Assembly (NCBI GenBank): GCA_900755895.1
Contig: CAAEIG010000051.1
Coordinates: 38,190-102,189, forward strand
DNA from: Clostridia bacterium
GTDB lineage: Bacteria; Bacillota; Clostridia; Oscillospirales; Acutalibacteraceae
Length of the DNA: 64,000 bases
Reading direction: 5' to 3'
A program made the translations under genes and the position numbers. Below, in pieces: positions 33,925 through 42,711 of the stretch (its first letter is position 1; the number at the start of each line of letters is the position of its first letter). The notes beneath the pieces were generated by a model. That model searched no databases. It was not told the DNA's origin and was given only the letters and a program-made list of their open reading frames with translations.

Positions 33925-35821
33925 CCTACACCGGGAAAACCGGCTGAAACAACAATTGGAGCGGGAATTCCAGGTGGACCGCCCGCCGGAGTCCTATTTC
34001 CAGGCCGTACAGAGCGCACTGGACAGCCTGCCCGACGAGCTGCCCATCAAACGCCGTCCCCTCCCCCAGCGGATGCTCCGGGGGTTTGCCGCCTGCGCAG
34101 CCTGCCTGGTCCTGCTGGCCGCCGGTGCTTATGGCATGAATCTGGCCGCTCCCAGCCTGATGGAGAGCATGCCCGGCATCGGCCAGATCTTCCAAGAGCT
34201 CAACCACCACGAGGAAACAACTCCGGAACCCACTCCCACTCCAAATCCTCTGGATCCCAGTCAGGTGGAGTCCGAGCAGCTTCCCGACGTGCCGGAATTC
34301 CAGCCAGTGGACGTGATCTCTCAGGATAACTCTGCCATGTTCTCTGTTTTGAATGCCAGCTGTGACGGCATCTACCTGACCTTGGATATACAGCTGCAGG
34401 TCTGGGATTCCACCATGGCCGAGTGCTACCAGCTTTCCCCCTGTTCCGACCTCACCTTTCTGGAAACTGACACCAGTGTCCTGCTGGTCAACAATCAACA
34501 GGCACAACCCTTGGATCCTTTGGTGTTAGATAAGAGCGCTGGGCAACCCCAAGATTTCGCTACCTTCACTGCCAGCTGGACCTACCGGCTGCCCCAGGAA
34601 ATTTCCCACGGGGATGCTCTCTCCCTCATGCTGGAAGCCCCCATGTTGTATGGCCTCCAGGAAAACGGTGATCAAATACTGGAGTTTAGCAGTGGCTTTT
34701 CTGTCATTTTCGAATGCTATGCTGATCTCAGAAATACCTTCACCTACAGTGAGACGGTGGAGGACAACGGCATCACCTTGGAGAGTGTGGAAGTCAGCTC
34801 TCAGGCTGTGGTTGCCCAAATGACCATCCCCTATTTTGGCACCATGGAGTCCACACTACTGACGTCCGTGAGCACCCTGATGTCCGACTCACACAGGATC
34901 GCCCTGGGCTCCTATCCCGTTCTCACTACCCAGGACGGCCAACAGCTGGATTCCAATTACTTCCCCCTGGAAACAACCACAGAACGCATCACTTCCGATA
35001 TTTCCAACACCTCACAGACCCAGCAGGGTGCCTTCACCTTTGAACCGCCTCCGGAGGGCACCACCCAGTTGATCCTCACCCTGTACGAATACCCTTCGGT
35101 CTATGATGGTCGGCAGGAGATCACCCAAAAGAACCGGGTAACGGCAGAGTTCACCATAGACCTGGGGCGTGGAACTATGTATCCCAGTCAAAATTATGTG
35201 ACTCAGGACCATCAGAAACTGGACCACACCCAGAGCGCCTCTATGGACCGCATACCTACACAGGTCAACGGATACATCTGCGGACAGCCCGAGAACTTTA
35301 GCGGCGACTATGTGCAAATCCCCCTGTACACCAAGGATCTTTCCTATCGTCCCGACCGTCCGGTGATCCTCCAGTGTTACCTGGGAGATGACCTTTGGGC
35401 CACCTACTCCTCCGTGGATAAGGCGGACTTCAACGCCACAGATGGGGATGAAAGTTATTACAATGATACCATCTACTCCTACTATCAGCAGACGCTGATT
35501 GATCCCGAGCCCACCGGAAACGGACCCTATCAAGCCATGATCTTCCAGATCAAGAATATCCCGGAAGGCCATAGCCTGGGTCCTGACGACATCCATTTCT
35601 CCCTGGTGGATCAGGACACCGGCGAGGTGCTGGTGGAGGATGTGGTCCAAGCCTACTACCAGGCCATGGATGAAGTCCTGGGGACAAACCTGGAGCTGTC
35701 ATCTTACTTAGAGCCGGAATCCAGCGATACTCCCAGCAACCCAGATAGAGCAGAAGAGCAAGCCGTCCAAGAGTCCATAGAGAGCTCTCCGGAGGCAAGC
35801 CCAACCCCCTCCTGGTTCTAA
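33911..35821 (+). CDS. DUF4179-type membrane anti-sigma protein with large outer domain
   Basis: A 636-aa protein. About 48 N-terminal residues face the cytoplasm, with the SYFQAVQSALDSLPDE segment typical of anti-sigma/DUF4179 proteins; a membrane helix spans about 52-74, then a Pro/Thr linker (EETTPEPTPTPN) and more than 500 residues of beta-rich outer domains (DUF4179/DUF5643-like). The end is Ser/Pro/Glu-rich. The start overlaps the sigma gene by 14 nt, which suggests coupled synthesis and direct control of that sigma factor. The signal sensed is unknown. A strong terminator follows. Confidence 0.78.
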   Translation: MARNNLHRENRLKQQLEREFQVDRPPESYFQAVQSALDSLPDELPIKRRPLPQRMLRGFAACAACLVLLAAGAYGMNLAAPSLMESMPGIGQIFQELNHHEETTPEPTPTPNPLDPSQVESEQLPDVPEFQPVDVISQDNSAMFSVLNASCDGIYLTLDIQLQVWDSTMAECYQLSPCSDLTFLETDTSVLLVNNQQAQPLDPLVLDKSAGQPQDFATFTASWTYRLPQEISHGDALSLMLEAPMLYGLQENGDQILEFSSGFSVIFECYADLRNTFTYSETVEDNGITLESVEVSSQAVVAQMTIPYFGTMESTLLTSVSTLMSDSHRIALGSYPVLTTQDGQQLDSNYFPLETTTERITSDISNTSQTQQGAFTFEPPPEGTTQLILTLYEYPSVYDGRQEITQKNRVTAEFTIDLGRGTMYPSQNYVTQDHQKLDHTQSASMDRIPTQVNGYICGQPENFSGDYVQIPLYTKDLSYRPDRPVILQCYLGDDLWATYSSVDKADFNATDGDESYYNDTIYSYYQQTLIDPEPTGNGPYQAMIFQIKNIPEGHSLGPDDIHFSLVDQDTGEVLVEDVVQAYYQAMDEVLGTNLELSSYLEPESSDTPSNPDRAEEQAVQESIESSPEASPTPSWF

Positions 35822-35839
35822 ACGAAAAGGACAGCACGC

Positions 35840-35875
35840 AAAAAAGCGGTGAGCCAAAAGGCTCGCCGCTTTTTT
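35840..35875. terminator. Terminator between convergent DUF4179 and reductase genes
   Basis: 16-bp stem: AAAAAAGCGGTGAGCC (35840-35855), loop AAAA, GGCTCGCCGCTTTTTT (35860-35875), one wobble pair. A and T runs on both sides allow use in both directions. Confidence 0.9.
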
Positions 35876-35903
35876 CACAGAGAAGCTCTGTAAGGTGGAA
35901 AAC

Positions 35904-36914
35904 TTACTGAGTGATGGTGCCGTCCTCATCCCACAGGTCATGCCAGTCACTGGCGCCGGGCCACAGGAACACCTGGCCCTTAATCAGGCGGCAGTTCTTG
36001 TCAGCCTTGCGCAGGGTCTCCATCTCCTCGTCGGTGAGGGGATCCTCCACAGTGGACTGCAGGTTGCTGACATACTCATTCTCGTGGATGGAGAAGGGAA
36101 TCGGAATCTGGCCGCGCTGCACTGCCCACTTCAGGCAGATCACAGCGGGATGGACGTTGTGTGCCTTTGCGATGGAGACCACTTCTTCCATCTGGATGTC
36201 GGCCACGTCGTCGGGAGTGGTGTCACGGTCGGGACGGGTGGGGCTGCCGATGGGGCAGAAGCCGATGGGCTGGATGCCGTGGGCAACCACATAGTCATAC
36301 AGCTCGGGCTGCTGGAAACCGGGATGCAGCTCCATCTCAATGAGGGTGGGCTTGATCCGGCACAGGGGCAGAACAGCCTCCAGCTTGGGAATGGTCATGC
36401 TGGACATACCCAGGTTCTTCACCAGGCCCATGTCATACAGCCGCTCCATCTGCCGCCAGGTGATCATGAAGTCCTCCACCTTGAAGGGCTTGGAGTCGGG
36501 ATTCCGAGAATCGCCGTCACACCCGGGTGCATGATAGTTGGGGAAGGGCCAGTGGACAAAATAAGCGTCCAAATAGTCCAGCCGCAGGTCCTTCAAAGTC
36601 TTTGCCAGGCTCAGCAGCACATCGCCCTGCCAGTGCATGTCGTTCCACACCTTGGAGGCAATGAACAGCTCCTCACGCTTGACAACGCCCTCGTTGAAAG
36701 CGTCGGCAAACACCTGACCGATCTGGTCCTCATTGCCGTAGACAGAGGCGCAGTCAAACATGCGGTAGCCGCAACGGATGGCGCCGGCCACAGCGTTGGA
36801 GATCTGCTCTGCGGTGAAGCGGTCGGAACCAAAGGTGCCCATGCCAATGCAGGGAATCTGCTCGCCAGTGGCCAGAGTTCTCTTGGGGACCTTATTGGGG
36901 TCGATCCATGCCAT
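35904..36914 (-). CDS. Aldo/keto reductase
   Basis: A 336-aa NAD(P)H-dependent reductase with the (beta/alpha)8 AKR fold. The catalytic tetrad is visible: Asp and Tyr in MFDCASVYGNEDQIGQVF, Lys in ELFIASKVWNDMHW and His in DAYFVHWPFPNYHAPG. Such enzymes reduce aldoses to alditols or work in reverse. It is the last gene of an operon with a ketose-bisphosphate aldolase, FGGY kinase, alcohol dehydrogenase and PfkB kinase, 60 nt after the PfkB gene, so an aldose-to-polyol step is plausible. The true substrate cannot be read. Start ATG follows AGAAGGA. Confidence 0.9.
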   Translation of the reverse strand: MAWIDPNKVPKRTLATGEQIPCIGMGTFGSDRFTAEQISNAVAGAIRCGYRMFDCASVYGNEDQIGQVFADAFNEGVVKREELFIASKVWNDMHWQGDVLLSLAKTLKDLRLDYLDAYFVHWPFPNYHAPGCDGDSRNPDSKPFKVEDFMITWRQMERLYDMGLVKNLGMSSMTIPKLEAVLPLCRIKPTLIEMELHPGFQQPELYDYVVAHGIQPIGFCPIGSPTRPDRDTTPDDVADIQMEEVVSIAKAHNVHPAVICLKWAVQRGQIPIPFSIHENEYVSNLQSTVEDPLTDEEMETLRKADKNCRLIKGQVFLWPGASDWHDLWDEDGTITQ

Positions 36915-36974
36915 TTCACAATCCTTCTTTCTATTTAATATATGTATCTTTTCTACGTGGGTAGATAGATCCTG

Positions 36975-37910
36975 TTACAGTGCCAGCTTCTCCACCGTGA
37001 CCTGGGGCAACAAGGCTTCCAGATCCTTCTGGGCAAAGCAGCCGGTCTCTTTGGTCAAAGCATTGGCAGCGGAGATAGCCACCGCAAAGCGAATGGTCTC
37101 CTCCAGGCTCTCCCCACGGGAGAAGCCAACGGAGAATCCTGCCACCATGCTGTCGCCGCATCCCACGGTGTTCACTACCTGGATCTTGGGAGGCTTGCCC
37201 TGGTACACTCCGTCAGGAGAGACCACCAGCACGCCGTCCTTCCCCAGGGATACCGCCACAGTTCCGGCTCCCTGAGCCTGGAGTGCCCGGGCCGCTGTGA
37301 CACAGCTCTCCACCGAGCTGGTGTCGGCTCCGGTGAGCTGCTGCAGCTCTTCGGCGTTGGGCTTGACCAGATCCGGGCACCCGGGCAGCGCTTCCTTCAG
37401 GGAGTTGCCGCTGGAATCCACAATCACGGTCTTGCCCACTTCCTTGGCGATGCGGGTAAGGGTGGCATAAAAGTCACCGGGCAGGCCCTTGGGCATGCTG
37501 CCGGAAATGGCCACCACCTTGGCCTGCTCCAGCTCCTTGCGGTAGTCCGCCAGGAACCGGTCGATCTCTTCCTGGGTCACGGGGTTGCCGGGCTCCAAAA
37601 ACTCCGTGGAGCTGGCGGTTTCCTCGTCCCGGACGTTGATGCAGCAGCGGGTTTCGCTGCTGGTGGCAGTGAACGCAGGACGGATACCGGGGGTGTTGAT
37701 CAGGCTCTGGAACAGCTGCCCGTTATACCCACCGGCAAAGCCCATGGCGGTCACCGGTTCCCCGGCAAGAGCCGCCACCCGGGAGACGTTCATTCCCTTG
37801 CCGCCGGCGGTGTTGACCACTTCCTGCACACGGGTGACGCCGTAAGGGGTCAGGCTTTTGACCAGGTACAATTTATCAATAGAGGCGTTGAGAGTGACTG
37901 TCAAAATCAT
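36975..37910 (-). CDS. PfkB-family hexose-phosphate kinase (1-phosphofructokinase/tagatose-6-phosphate kinase type)
   Basis: A 311-aa ribokinase-family kinase; start ATG 37910 (MILTVTLNASIDKLY) is the family start, and the longer frame upstream overlaps the dehydrogenase gene. Signatures: NTAGGKGMNVSRVAALAG (PfkB motif 1, about 33-50), SGSMPKGLP, and NTVGCGDSMVAGF (PfkB motif 2 with the catalytic Asp, near 245-257). This LacC/FruK branch makes ketose 1,6-bisphosphates from ketose 6- or 1-phosphates. Next to a tagatose/fructose-bisphosphate aldolase it probably makes the aldolase substrate. It lies 10 nt after the dehydrogenase gene. Confidence 0.88.
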   Translation of the reverse strand: MILTVTLNASIDKLYLVKSLTPYGVTRVQEVVNTAGGKGMNVSRVAALAGEPVTAMGFAGGYNGQLFQSLINTPGIRPAFTATSSETRCCINVRDEETASSTEFLEPGNPVTQEEIDRFLADYRKELEQAKVVAISGSMPKGLPGDFYATLTRIAKEVGKTVIVDSSGNSLKEALPGCPDLVKPNAEELQQLTGADTSSVESCVTAARALQAQGAGTVAVSLGKDGVLVVSPDGVYQGKPPKIQVVNTVGCGDSMVAGFSVGFSRGESLEETIRFAVAISAANALTKETGCFAQKDLEALLPQVTVEKLAL

Positions 37911-37920
37911 AGCGCACGCC

Positions 37921-38967
37921 TCACTCGTTGATGAGCATAATCTTGCCGTGGACCTGCTCAGGATGATGGAACTCATTGAAGGCCTCGGCAACCTGGGACA
38001 TGGGGTACTTTTTATACAGGAACTCGGGATCGAACTTCAGCTGGCCGGTGGCAAAGTAGTGGGCAGTCAACGTCCACTCCTTCCCCGGGAAGGGAGCGGA
38101 ATAGCTCATCCAGCTTCCGGTGAGTAGGAACTCCTTGCGATTCATCAGCTCCCACTGAGCGGGAGTGAAGCTCATCTCGGTGTGGGGGGTGCCGATAAAG
38201 CACACATGAGCCTTATTGGCCGCCACCTGGAAGCCGATGTGCATGGTCGCCGGATTGCCCGCAGCCTCGAACACATAGTCGTAGCCGTGGCCACCGGTGA
38301 TGGCGCTGGCCTTCTCCAGGAAGTCGGGCTCCTTGGTGTTGACCACTTCGTCAGCGCCCATGCGCTTGGCCAGAGCCAAACGGCCCTCATCGATGTCAAA
38401 GGCCACAATCTTCTTGCTGCCAAAGATCTTCGCCCACTGCAGGGTGAAAATGCCGATGGTGCCGCATCCCAAGATAGCCACATAGCCGCCGCCCTGGTAG
38501 TCGTTGCACATCACACCGTGAAGGGCCACAGTGGAGGGCTCAAACATAGCTGCCTGCTCATAGGGAATGGAGGGGTCATACTTGATGGCGTTCTGCTCGG
38601 GAATGACCACATACTCGGCAAAGCTGCCCTGCTGGCGGCTACCGATGAAGCTGTAGTGCTTGCACAGGGAGAAGTTACCCTGCTGGCAATCGTCACACTT
38701 CATGCAAGGGAGCAGAGGCGCGCCGGAGACCGTGTCTCCCACCTTCACGGAGGTGACACCCTCGCCTACCTCCACCACATCGCCGGAGAACTCGTGGCCC
38801 AGCACCACAGGATAGAAGTGAGCCCCATTGTGAAGCACGCGGGGCACGTCGCTGCCGCAGATGCCCGTGGCCCGAACCTTCACCTTGACGGTGCCGGGCA
38901 GGGTCTCTGGGGTGGGAAACTCCTCATAACGGATGTCCTCGTTGGCATGCAGAACTGCTGCTTTCAT
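37921..38967 (-). CDS. Zinc alcohol dehydrogenase, galactitol-1-phosphate 5-dehydrogenase-like
   Basis: A 348-aa medium-chain zinc dehydrogenase resembling GatD and sorbitol dehydrogenase. Catalytic zinc ligands: GICGSD (Cys about 37) and GHEFSGDV (His-Glu); structural zinc Cys: PCMKCDDCQQGNFSLC (about 88-103). The Rossmann motif is AILGCGTIGIFTLQWAK. It should interconvert a polyol or polyol phosphate and the ketose with NAD. Its ATG overlaps the FGGY kinase stop (ATGA) and it precedes the PfkB gene by 10 nt: tight operon packing. Whether the true substrate is phosphorylated is open. Confidence 0.87.
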   Translation of the reverse strand: MKAAVLHANEDIRYEEFPTPETLPGTVKVKVRATGICGSDVPRVLHNGAHFYPVVLGHEFSGDVVEVGEGVTSVKVGDTVSGAPLLPCMKCDDCQQGNFSLCKHYSFIGSRQQGSFAEYVVIPEQNAIKYDPSIPYEQAAMFEPSTVALHGVMCNDYQGGGYVAILGCGTIGIFTLQWAKIFGSKKIVAFDIDEGRLALAKRMGADEVVNTKEPDFLEKASAITGGHGYDYVFEAAGNPATMHIGFQVAANKAHVCFIGTPHTEMSFTPAQWELMNRKEFLLTGSWMSYSAPFPGKEWTLTAHYFATGQLKFDPEFLYKKYPMSQVAEAFNEFHHPEQVHGKIMLINE

Positions 38968-40487
38968 TTCACATTTGCCTCCTTATGCATCGTGTCTTTC
39001 AAATCTTCATAGAGCTGCCGGTACAACCGATAGCCCTCATCGTATGCCTCTTCGTTGGCGTGGTTGGGCACATGCTCCCGGGTGACCCGCACGGTACGAG
39101 TTACCGCGTCGTCAAAGCTGCTGTAGGCTCCCACGCCCACACCTGCCAGAATGGCAGCACCCAGAGAAGTAGCTGCATCGGACGCGGGCACCTGGATGGT
39201 CTTGCCGGTGACGTCCGCCTTCAGCTGGGTCCACACCCGGCTGTTTGCCGCGCCTCCCATGGAACGCAATGTTCCTACAGAAGCCCCGGCCTCCTGAGCC
39301 ACCTCCAAGTTGTGGCGCAGCGAATAAGCCACACCTTCCATACAAGCACGGGCAAAGTGCGCCCTGGTCTTGGAGAAATCAATGCCGTAGTAGACGCCCT
39401 TGGCAGCGGCGTCCCACAAGGGACTGCGCTCCCCCGCCATATAGGGCAGGAACACCAGACCTTCGCTGCCCGGCGCCACCTGAGCGGCTGCCTTGTCCAG
39501 CTCCTGGAAGGATCCAGTACTGTGCTCCTTGGCCAGCTGGCGTTCTGCGGCGCCAAATTCCCGCTCGAACCAGTTCAGCGCGCCGCCTCCGCCCACGGTG
39601 CCTCCTTGGAGCAGCCACAGGCCCTCCACCACATGGGCGGAGAGAATCAGCCGTGGATCAGCCTTGGCCTGGTCCACGCAGATGCTCATGCCACCTGCCT
39701 GGCCTCCCTGCTCCTGGGTCTCTCCGGGATGAATCACACCGGCGCCCAAAGTGCCGCAAGCGGCGTCCAAACCGCCGGCAGCCACGGGAGTCCCCGGGGC
39801 CAAGCCGGTCAGACGGGCGGCCTCCTGCGTGACGCCCCCCACGATCTGGCTGCAGGAGACGATCTCCGGCAGCAAGCTGGGACGCAATCCCAGCTCCTTG
39901 CACAGATCCAGATCCCACTGGTTCTTTGCCACATTATAACAAGCCCAGCCATACCCTTGGCTCTTGTCCTGGGTAATGGCCCCAGTGAGCTTATATGCTA
40001 TGTATCCATTGGATTGGAGGATCTTATCCGCTTTCTCATAAACCTGGGGCATCTCCTCCCGATACCACAGAACCTTGGGCAGCGTGTAGGAGGGAGACAG
40101 GGGATTGCCGCTGCAGGCGAAAAGCTTGTCTGCGCCCACCTGAGCCTCTGCTTTCCGGCACAGAGCCTCCGCTCTGGTGTCCATCCAAATGGGAGTGAGA
40201 CACAGCACATTGCCGTCCTTGTCAATGGGGATGGCACTCCAGCTCTGGCCGTCGATGCCCACGCCTGCCACTGCTTCAGCGGGAATGGAACCCGCCTCCA
40301 GCACATGGCGGATGGCTGCACACACTGCTTTCCACCAGACCTCCGGGTCCTGCTGTGCCCAGCCGGGATGGGGATATTCCACCGTATAGCTGGCAGCTGC
40401 CTGAGCCAGCACATTGCCGTTCAAATCAAAAGCAGCCGCTTTGCAGGCGGAAGTTCCCACGTCAATGCCGATTAGGATGTTCTCCAT
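38964..40487 (-). CDS. FGGY-family carbohydrate kinase (xylulokinase-like)
   Basis: A 507-aa sugar kinase, start ATG 40487 (MENILIGIDVGTSACKAAAF), 7 nt after the aldolase stop with only a weak ribosome site, so probably coupled. Motifs: DVGTSACK phosphate loop, GIDGQSWSAIPIDKDG (catalytic Asp), FLPYMAGERSPLWDAAAKG and MGGAANSRVWTQLKADVTG with the C-terminal FGGY signature region. It looks like XylB, but neighbours are hexose-type enzymes with no pentose isomerase. It may phosphorylate a ketohexose or hexitol at a terminal hydroxyl. Substrate uncertain. Confidence 0.87.
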   Translation of the reverse strand: MENILIGIDVGTSACKAAAFDLNGNVLAQAAASYTVEYPHPGWAQQDPEVWWKAVCAAIRHVLEAGSIPAEAVAGVGIDGQSWSAIPIDKDGNVLCLTPIWMDTRAEALCRKAEAQVGADKLFACSGNPLSPSYTLPKVLWYREEMPQVYEKADKILQSNGYIAYKLTGAITQDKSQGYGWACYNVAKNQWDLDLCKELGLRPSLLPEIVSCSQIVGGVTQEAARLTGLAPGTPVAAGGLDAACGTLGAGVIHPGETQEQGGQAGGMSICVDQAKADPRLILSAHVVEGLWLLQGGTVGGGGALNWFEREFGAAERQLAKEHSTGSFQELDKAAAQVAPGSEGLVFLPYMAGERSPLWDAAAKGVYYGIDFSKTRAHFARACMEGVAYSLRHNLEVAQEAGASVGTLRSMGGAANSRVWTQLKADVTGKTIQVPASDAATSLGAAILAGVGVGAYSSFDDAVTRTVRVTREHVPNHANEEAYDEGYRLYRQLYEDLKDTMHKEANVK

Positions 40488-40494
40488 ACTGTTG

Positions 40495-41340
40495 TCACGC
40501 CTTCCCGTCACAGCCGCAGACACGCATGCGCTCCATGACCAGTTCTTTCACCTTCTGGCGGCCTTCCTTACCGTAAGCCTTGGGGTCGAACACCTTGGGA
40601 TTGGCTTCAAAGGCAGCCTGCACACCCTGGGTGTAAGCAACACGAAGCTCGGTGGCAAAATTCACCTTGCAAATGCCCCGGCTGATGCAATCCTTCACGT
40701 CCTGATCGGACAGGCCGGATGCACCGTGGAGCACCATGGGAGCATTCAACATCCCACGCAGGGTGACGATCAAATCTTTATTGAGCACGGGGGTCTCCTT
40801 GTAGAAACCATGAGCGGTTCCCACGCCCACAGCCATGCTGAACAAACCGCTTTCCTTCTCAAAACGGACGGCCTCTTCCGGGATGGTGTAACCGCCGTCG
40901 GACTCCAAATCGTCCTCTTTGCCGCCCACACGGCCGATTTCGCCCTCCACCGGGACGCCCACCGCGCTACACATGGCGGTGACGCTCTTGGTCAGTGCGA
41001 TATTCTCCTCCAGAGGCAGCTTGCTGCCGTCGATCATCACACTGGTATAGCCGGAACGCAGTGCTTTGGCACACAGCTCAAAGCTGTCGCCATGGTCCAG
41101 ATGCATGGCCACAGGCACGGTGGCTTCCTTAGCAAGGGCTGCCACCATGGCGGCGTAGAGATCCGTACCCGCATACCGCACAGTGGAAGGGGTGGTCTGC
41201 AGAATAACCGGCGCCCGCAGCTCCTCTGCGGCGCTGATGATGGCCTGGGCCATTTCCATGTTCTCCACGTTGAAAGCGCCCACGGCGAACCCCTGCTCCT
41301 GGGCCTTGCGAAGCATTGCAGTTGTTGTTGTCAATGGCAT
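40495..41340 (-). CDS. Class II ketose-bisphosphate aldolase (tagatose/fructose type)
   Basis: A 281-aa zinc aldolase of the GatY/KbaY/FbaA family that splits ketose 1,6-bisphosphates into dihydroxyacetone phosphate and glyceraldehyde 3-phosphate. ATG 41340 (MPLTTTTAMLRKAQEQGFAV) is preferred over GTG 41349, which touches the AGAGGAG site. Motifs: MHLDHGDSFE (zinc His), EGEIGRVGGKED, VGTAHGFYKETP and LHGASGLSDQDVKDCI. First gene of the operon; the promoter and operator palindrome lie 90-145 nt upstream. Sequence alone cannot separate tagatose from fructose bisphosphate. Confidence 0.9.
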   Translation of the reverse strand: MPLTTTTAMLRKAQEQGFAVGAFNVENMEMAQAIISAAEELRAPVILQTTPSTVRYAGTDLYAAMVAALAKEATVPVAMHLDHGDSFELCAKALRSGYTSVMIDGSKLPLEENIALTKSVTAMCSAVGVPVEGEIGRVGGKEDDLESDGGYTIPEEAVRFEKESGLFSMAVGVGTAHGFYKETPVLNKDLIVTLRGMLNAPMVLHGASGLSDQDVKDCISRGICKVNFATELRVAYTQGVQAAFEANPKVFDPKAYGKEGRQKVKELVMERMRVCGCDGKA

Positions 41341-41430
41341 ATCGCTCACTCCTCTGGTTTGTTATACGAAACGTTCCTCCTGCTTTCCGGCAAATCGCCT
41401 TCCCACTCTTGGAAAGTTATAAGCAAAAGG

Positions 41431-41485
41431 AAAGCAAAACGTTTTACTTTTACTAAAGACTACCACAGCCGCATCCGTTTGTCAA
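41431..41485 (-). promoter_or_regulatory. Promoter and LacI-type operator of the aldolase operon
   Basis: Minus strand TTGACA (41485-41480), 17 nt, TAGTCT (41462-41457). The near-perfect 20-bp palindrome AAAGCAAAACGTTTTACTTT (41431-41450) sits at and after the expected start, an ideal place for repression. A second, weaker GAAACGTTCC is at 41368-41377. Confidence 0.75.
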
Positions 41486-41507
41486 GCGGTTTTCTGTATT
41501 TTTTCGA

Positions 41508-41556
41508 TTGACACCGGAAAGATTCTGTGCTATCTTGACAGTAGACAAAACGTTCC
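41508..41556 (+). promoter_or_regulatory. Promoter and operator of the lacI-family gene
   Basis: TTGACA (41508-41513), 17 nt, TATCTT (41531-41536). AAAACGTTCC (41547-41556) covers the expected start near 41543, suggesting autorepression. Confidence 0.75.
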
Positions 41557-41608
41557 ATCTTAAAAACTAGCCCTATCCCATAAAACACCAGGCAGAAGGA
41601 GGCCCTAT

Positions 41609-42628
41609 ATGGCCGCAACCATCAAGGACATTGCCCGGGAGACCGGTTTAAGCCTTGCAACTATATCAAATTACCTTAACGGCGGCAATTTGCGGGAGAA
41701 AAACCGCGTTGCCATTGAAGCCGCTATCAAAAAATTGGATTACCAAGTCAACGAGTACGCTCGGGGACTGAAGTCCAAAAAAAGCCGCACGGTAGGGGTT
41801 GTTCTCCCCCAGCTGGCAGATCTATTTAATATGAAAATTGTCTCCGTCATCGAACGGGTATTGCAGGAAAACGGCTACAGCATCATTCTGTGCGACTGCC
41901 AAAGTAGCGTGGAGCAGGAAGCCCGCTGCGTACAATTCCTGATGAAAAAGCAGGTGGACGGCATCATCAACATCCCACTGGGAACCGAAAGCAGTCATCT
42001 TCTCCCTGCCCTGGAGCGGGAGATCCCCATTCTCTTGCTGGACCGCCCCTTGGAAGATCTCAATGGCAAGGTCAGCTGTGTACTCATCGACAACCGTGGC
42101 GCAGCTCGAATGGCAGTACGTCGCCTGCTGGACGCCGGTCACCGGAAAATCGGCATCGTGGTGGGTCCTCAAGAGTTCTACACCGCTGAAATGCGTCTGA
42201 GAGGATATCGGGAAGCCCTGGAAGAATACGGCGTCCCCGTGGACCAGAGGTTCATCGCCCGGGGCGGCCTGAGCGTGGAAGGCGGTTACCGTCAGGTGCG
42301 CCGCCTGCTGAAGGAAAACCAGGACATGACCGCTGTGTTTGTAACCAACTACGAAATGACCCTGGGCGCTCTGATCGCTCTGAATAAGCACGGAGTGCAG
42401 ATCCCTCAAGAGCTGTCCATTGTGGGCTTTGACAATATCATGGATCTGTCCCGGGTGTTCCGTCCCCAGCTGACCATTGTCAGCCAGCCCATGGATCAAA
42501 TTGGCATGCAGGCCGCCCGGCTGATGCTGGAGCGCTTGTCCGGGGATCCCTCCACTACACCCATGACCGTCACACTCTCCGCCTCTCTGCGGGAGGGCGG
42601 CTCTGTTCAGGCACCTCGCGGAAAGTAA
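41609..42628 (+). CDS. LacI-family transcriptional regulator
   Basis: A 339-aa LacI/GalR-type repressor. The N-terminal helix-turn-helix is TIKDIARETGLSLATISNYLNGG with a hinge region (about 4-60; VNEYARGLKSKKSRTVGVVLP). The periplasmic-binding-protein-like core (about 61-330) binds the effector sugar: LLDRPLEDL, GHRKIGIVVGPQEFYTAEMRLRGYREAL and VVGFDNIMDLSRVF-like segments are present. It is divergent from the aldolase operon; palindromes with an AAACGTT core occur at its own promoter, at the aldolase operon and at both promoters near 47.3 kb, so it is the natural candidate for their common repressor. Confidence 0.92.
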   Translation: MAATIKDIARETGLSLATISNYLNGGNLREKNRVAIEAAIKKLDYQVNEYARGLKSKKSRTVGVVLPQLADLFNMKIVSVIERVLQENGYSIILCDCQSSVEQEARCVQFLMKKQVDGIINIPLGTESSHLLPALEREIPILLLDRPLEDLNGKVSCVLIDNRGAARMAVRRLLDAGHRKIGIVVGPQEFYTAEMRLRGYREALEEYGVPVDQRFIARGGLSVEGGYRQVRRLLKENQDMTAVFVTNYEMTLGALIALNKHGVQIPQELSIVGFDNIMDLSRVFRPQLTIVSQPMDQIGMQAARLMLERLSGDPSTTPMTVTLSASLREGGSVQAPRGK

Positions 42629-42649
42629 CCAAATTCATTCTTCAACCCG

Positions 42650-42682
42650 AAAGGGGCTGTTGCTTCATGCAACAGCCCCTTT
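42650..42682. terminator. Bidirectional terminator, copy 2 of the repeated element
   Basis: Left arm 42650-42663 (AAAGGGGCTGTTGC), loop TTCAT, right arm 42669-42682 (GCAACAGCCCCTTT). It lies between the convergent lacI and GH2 genes. Confidence 0.9.
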
Positions 42683-42711
42683 TTCAATTACCCCATTGTT
42701 ATTTTTTCATG

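Noticed and set aside
38964..40487. Calling the FGGY kinase a true xylulokinase (xylB)
   Set aside because: No xylose isomerase or pentose genes adjoin, and the operon enzymes are of hexose or hexitol type.
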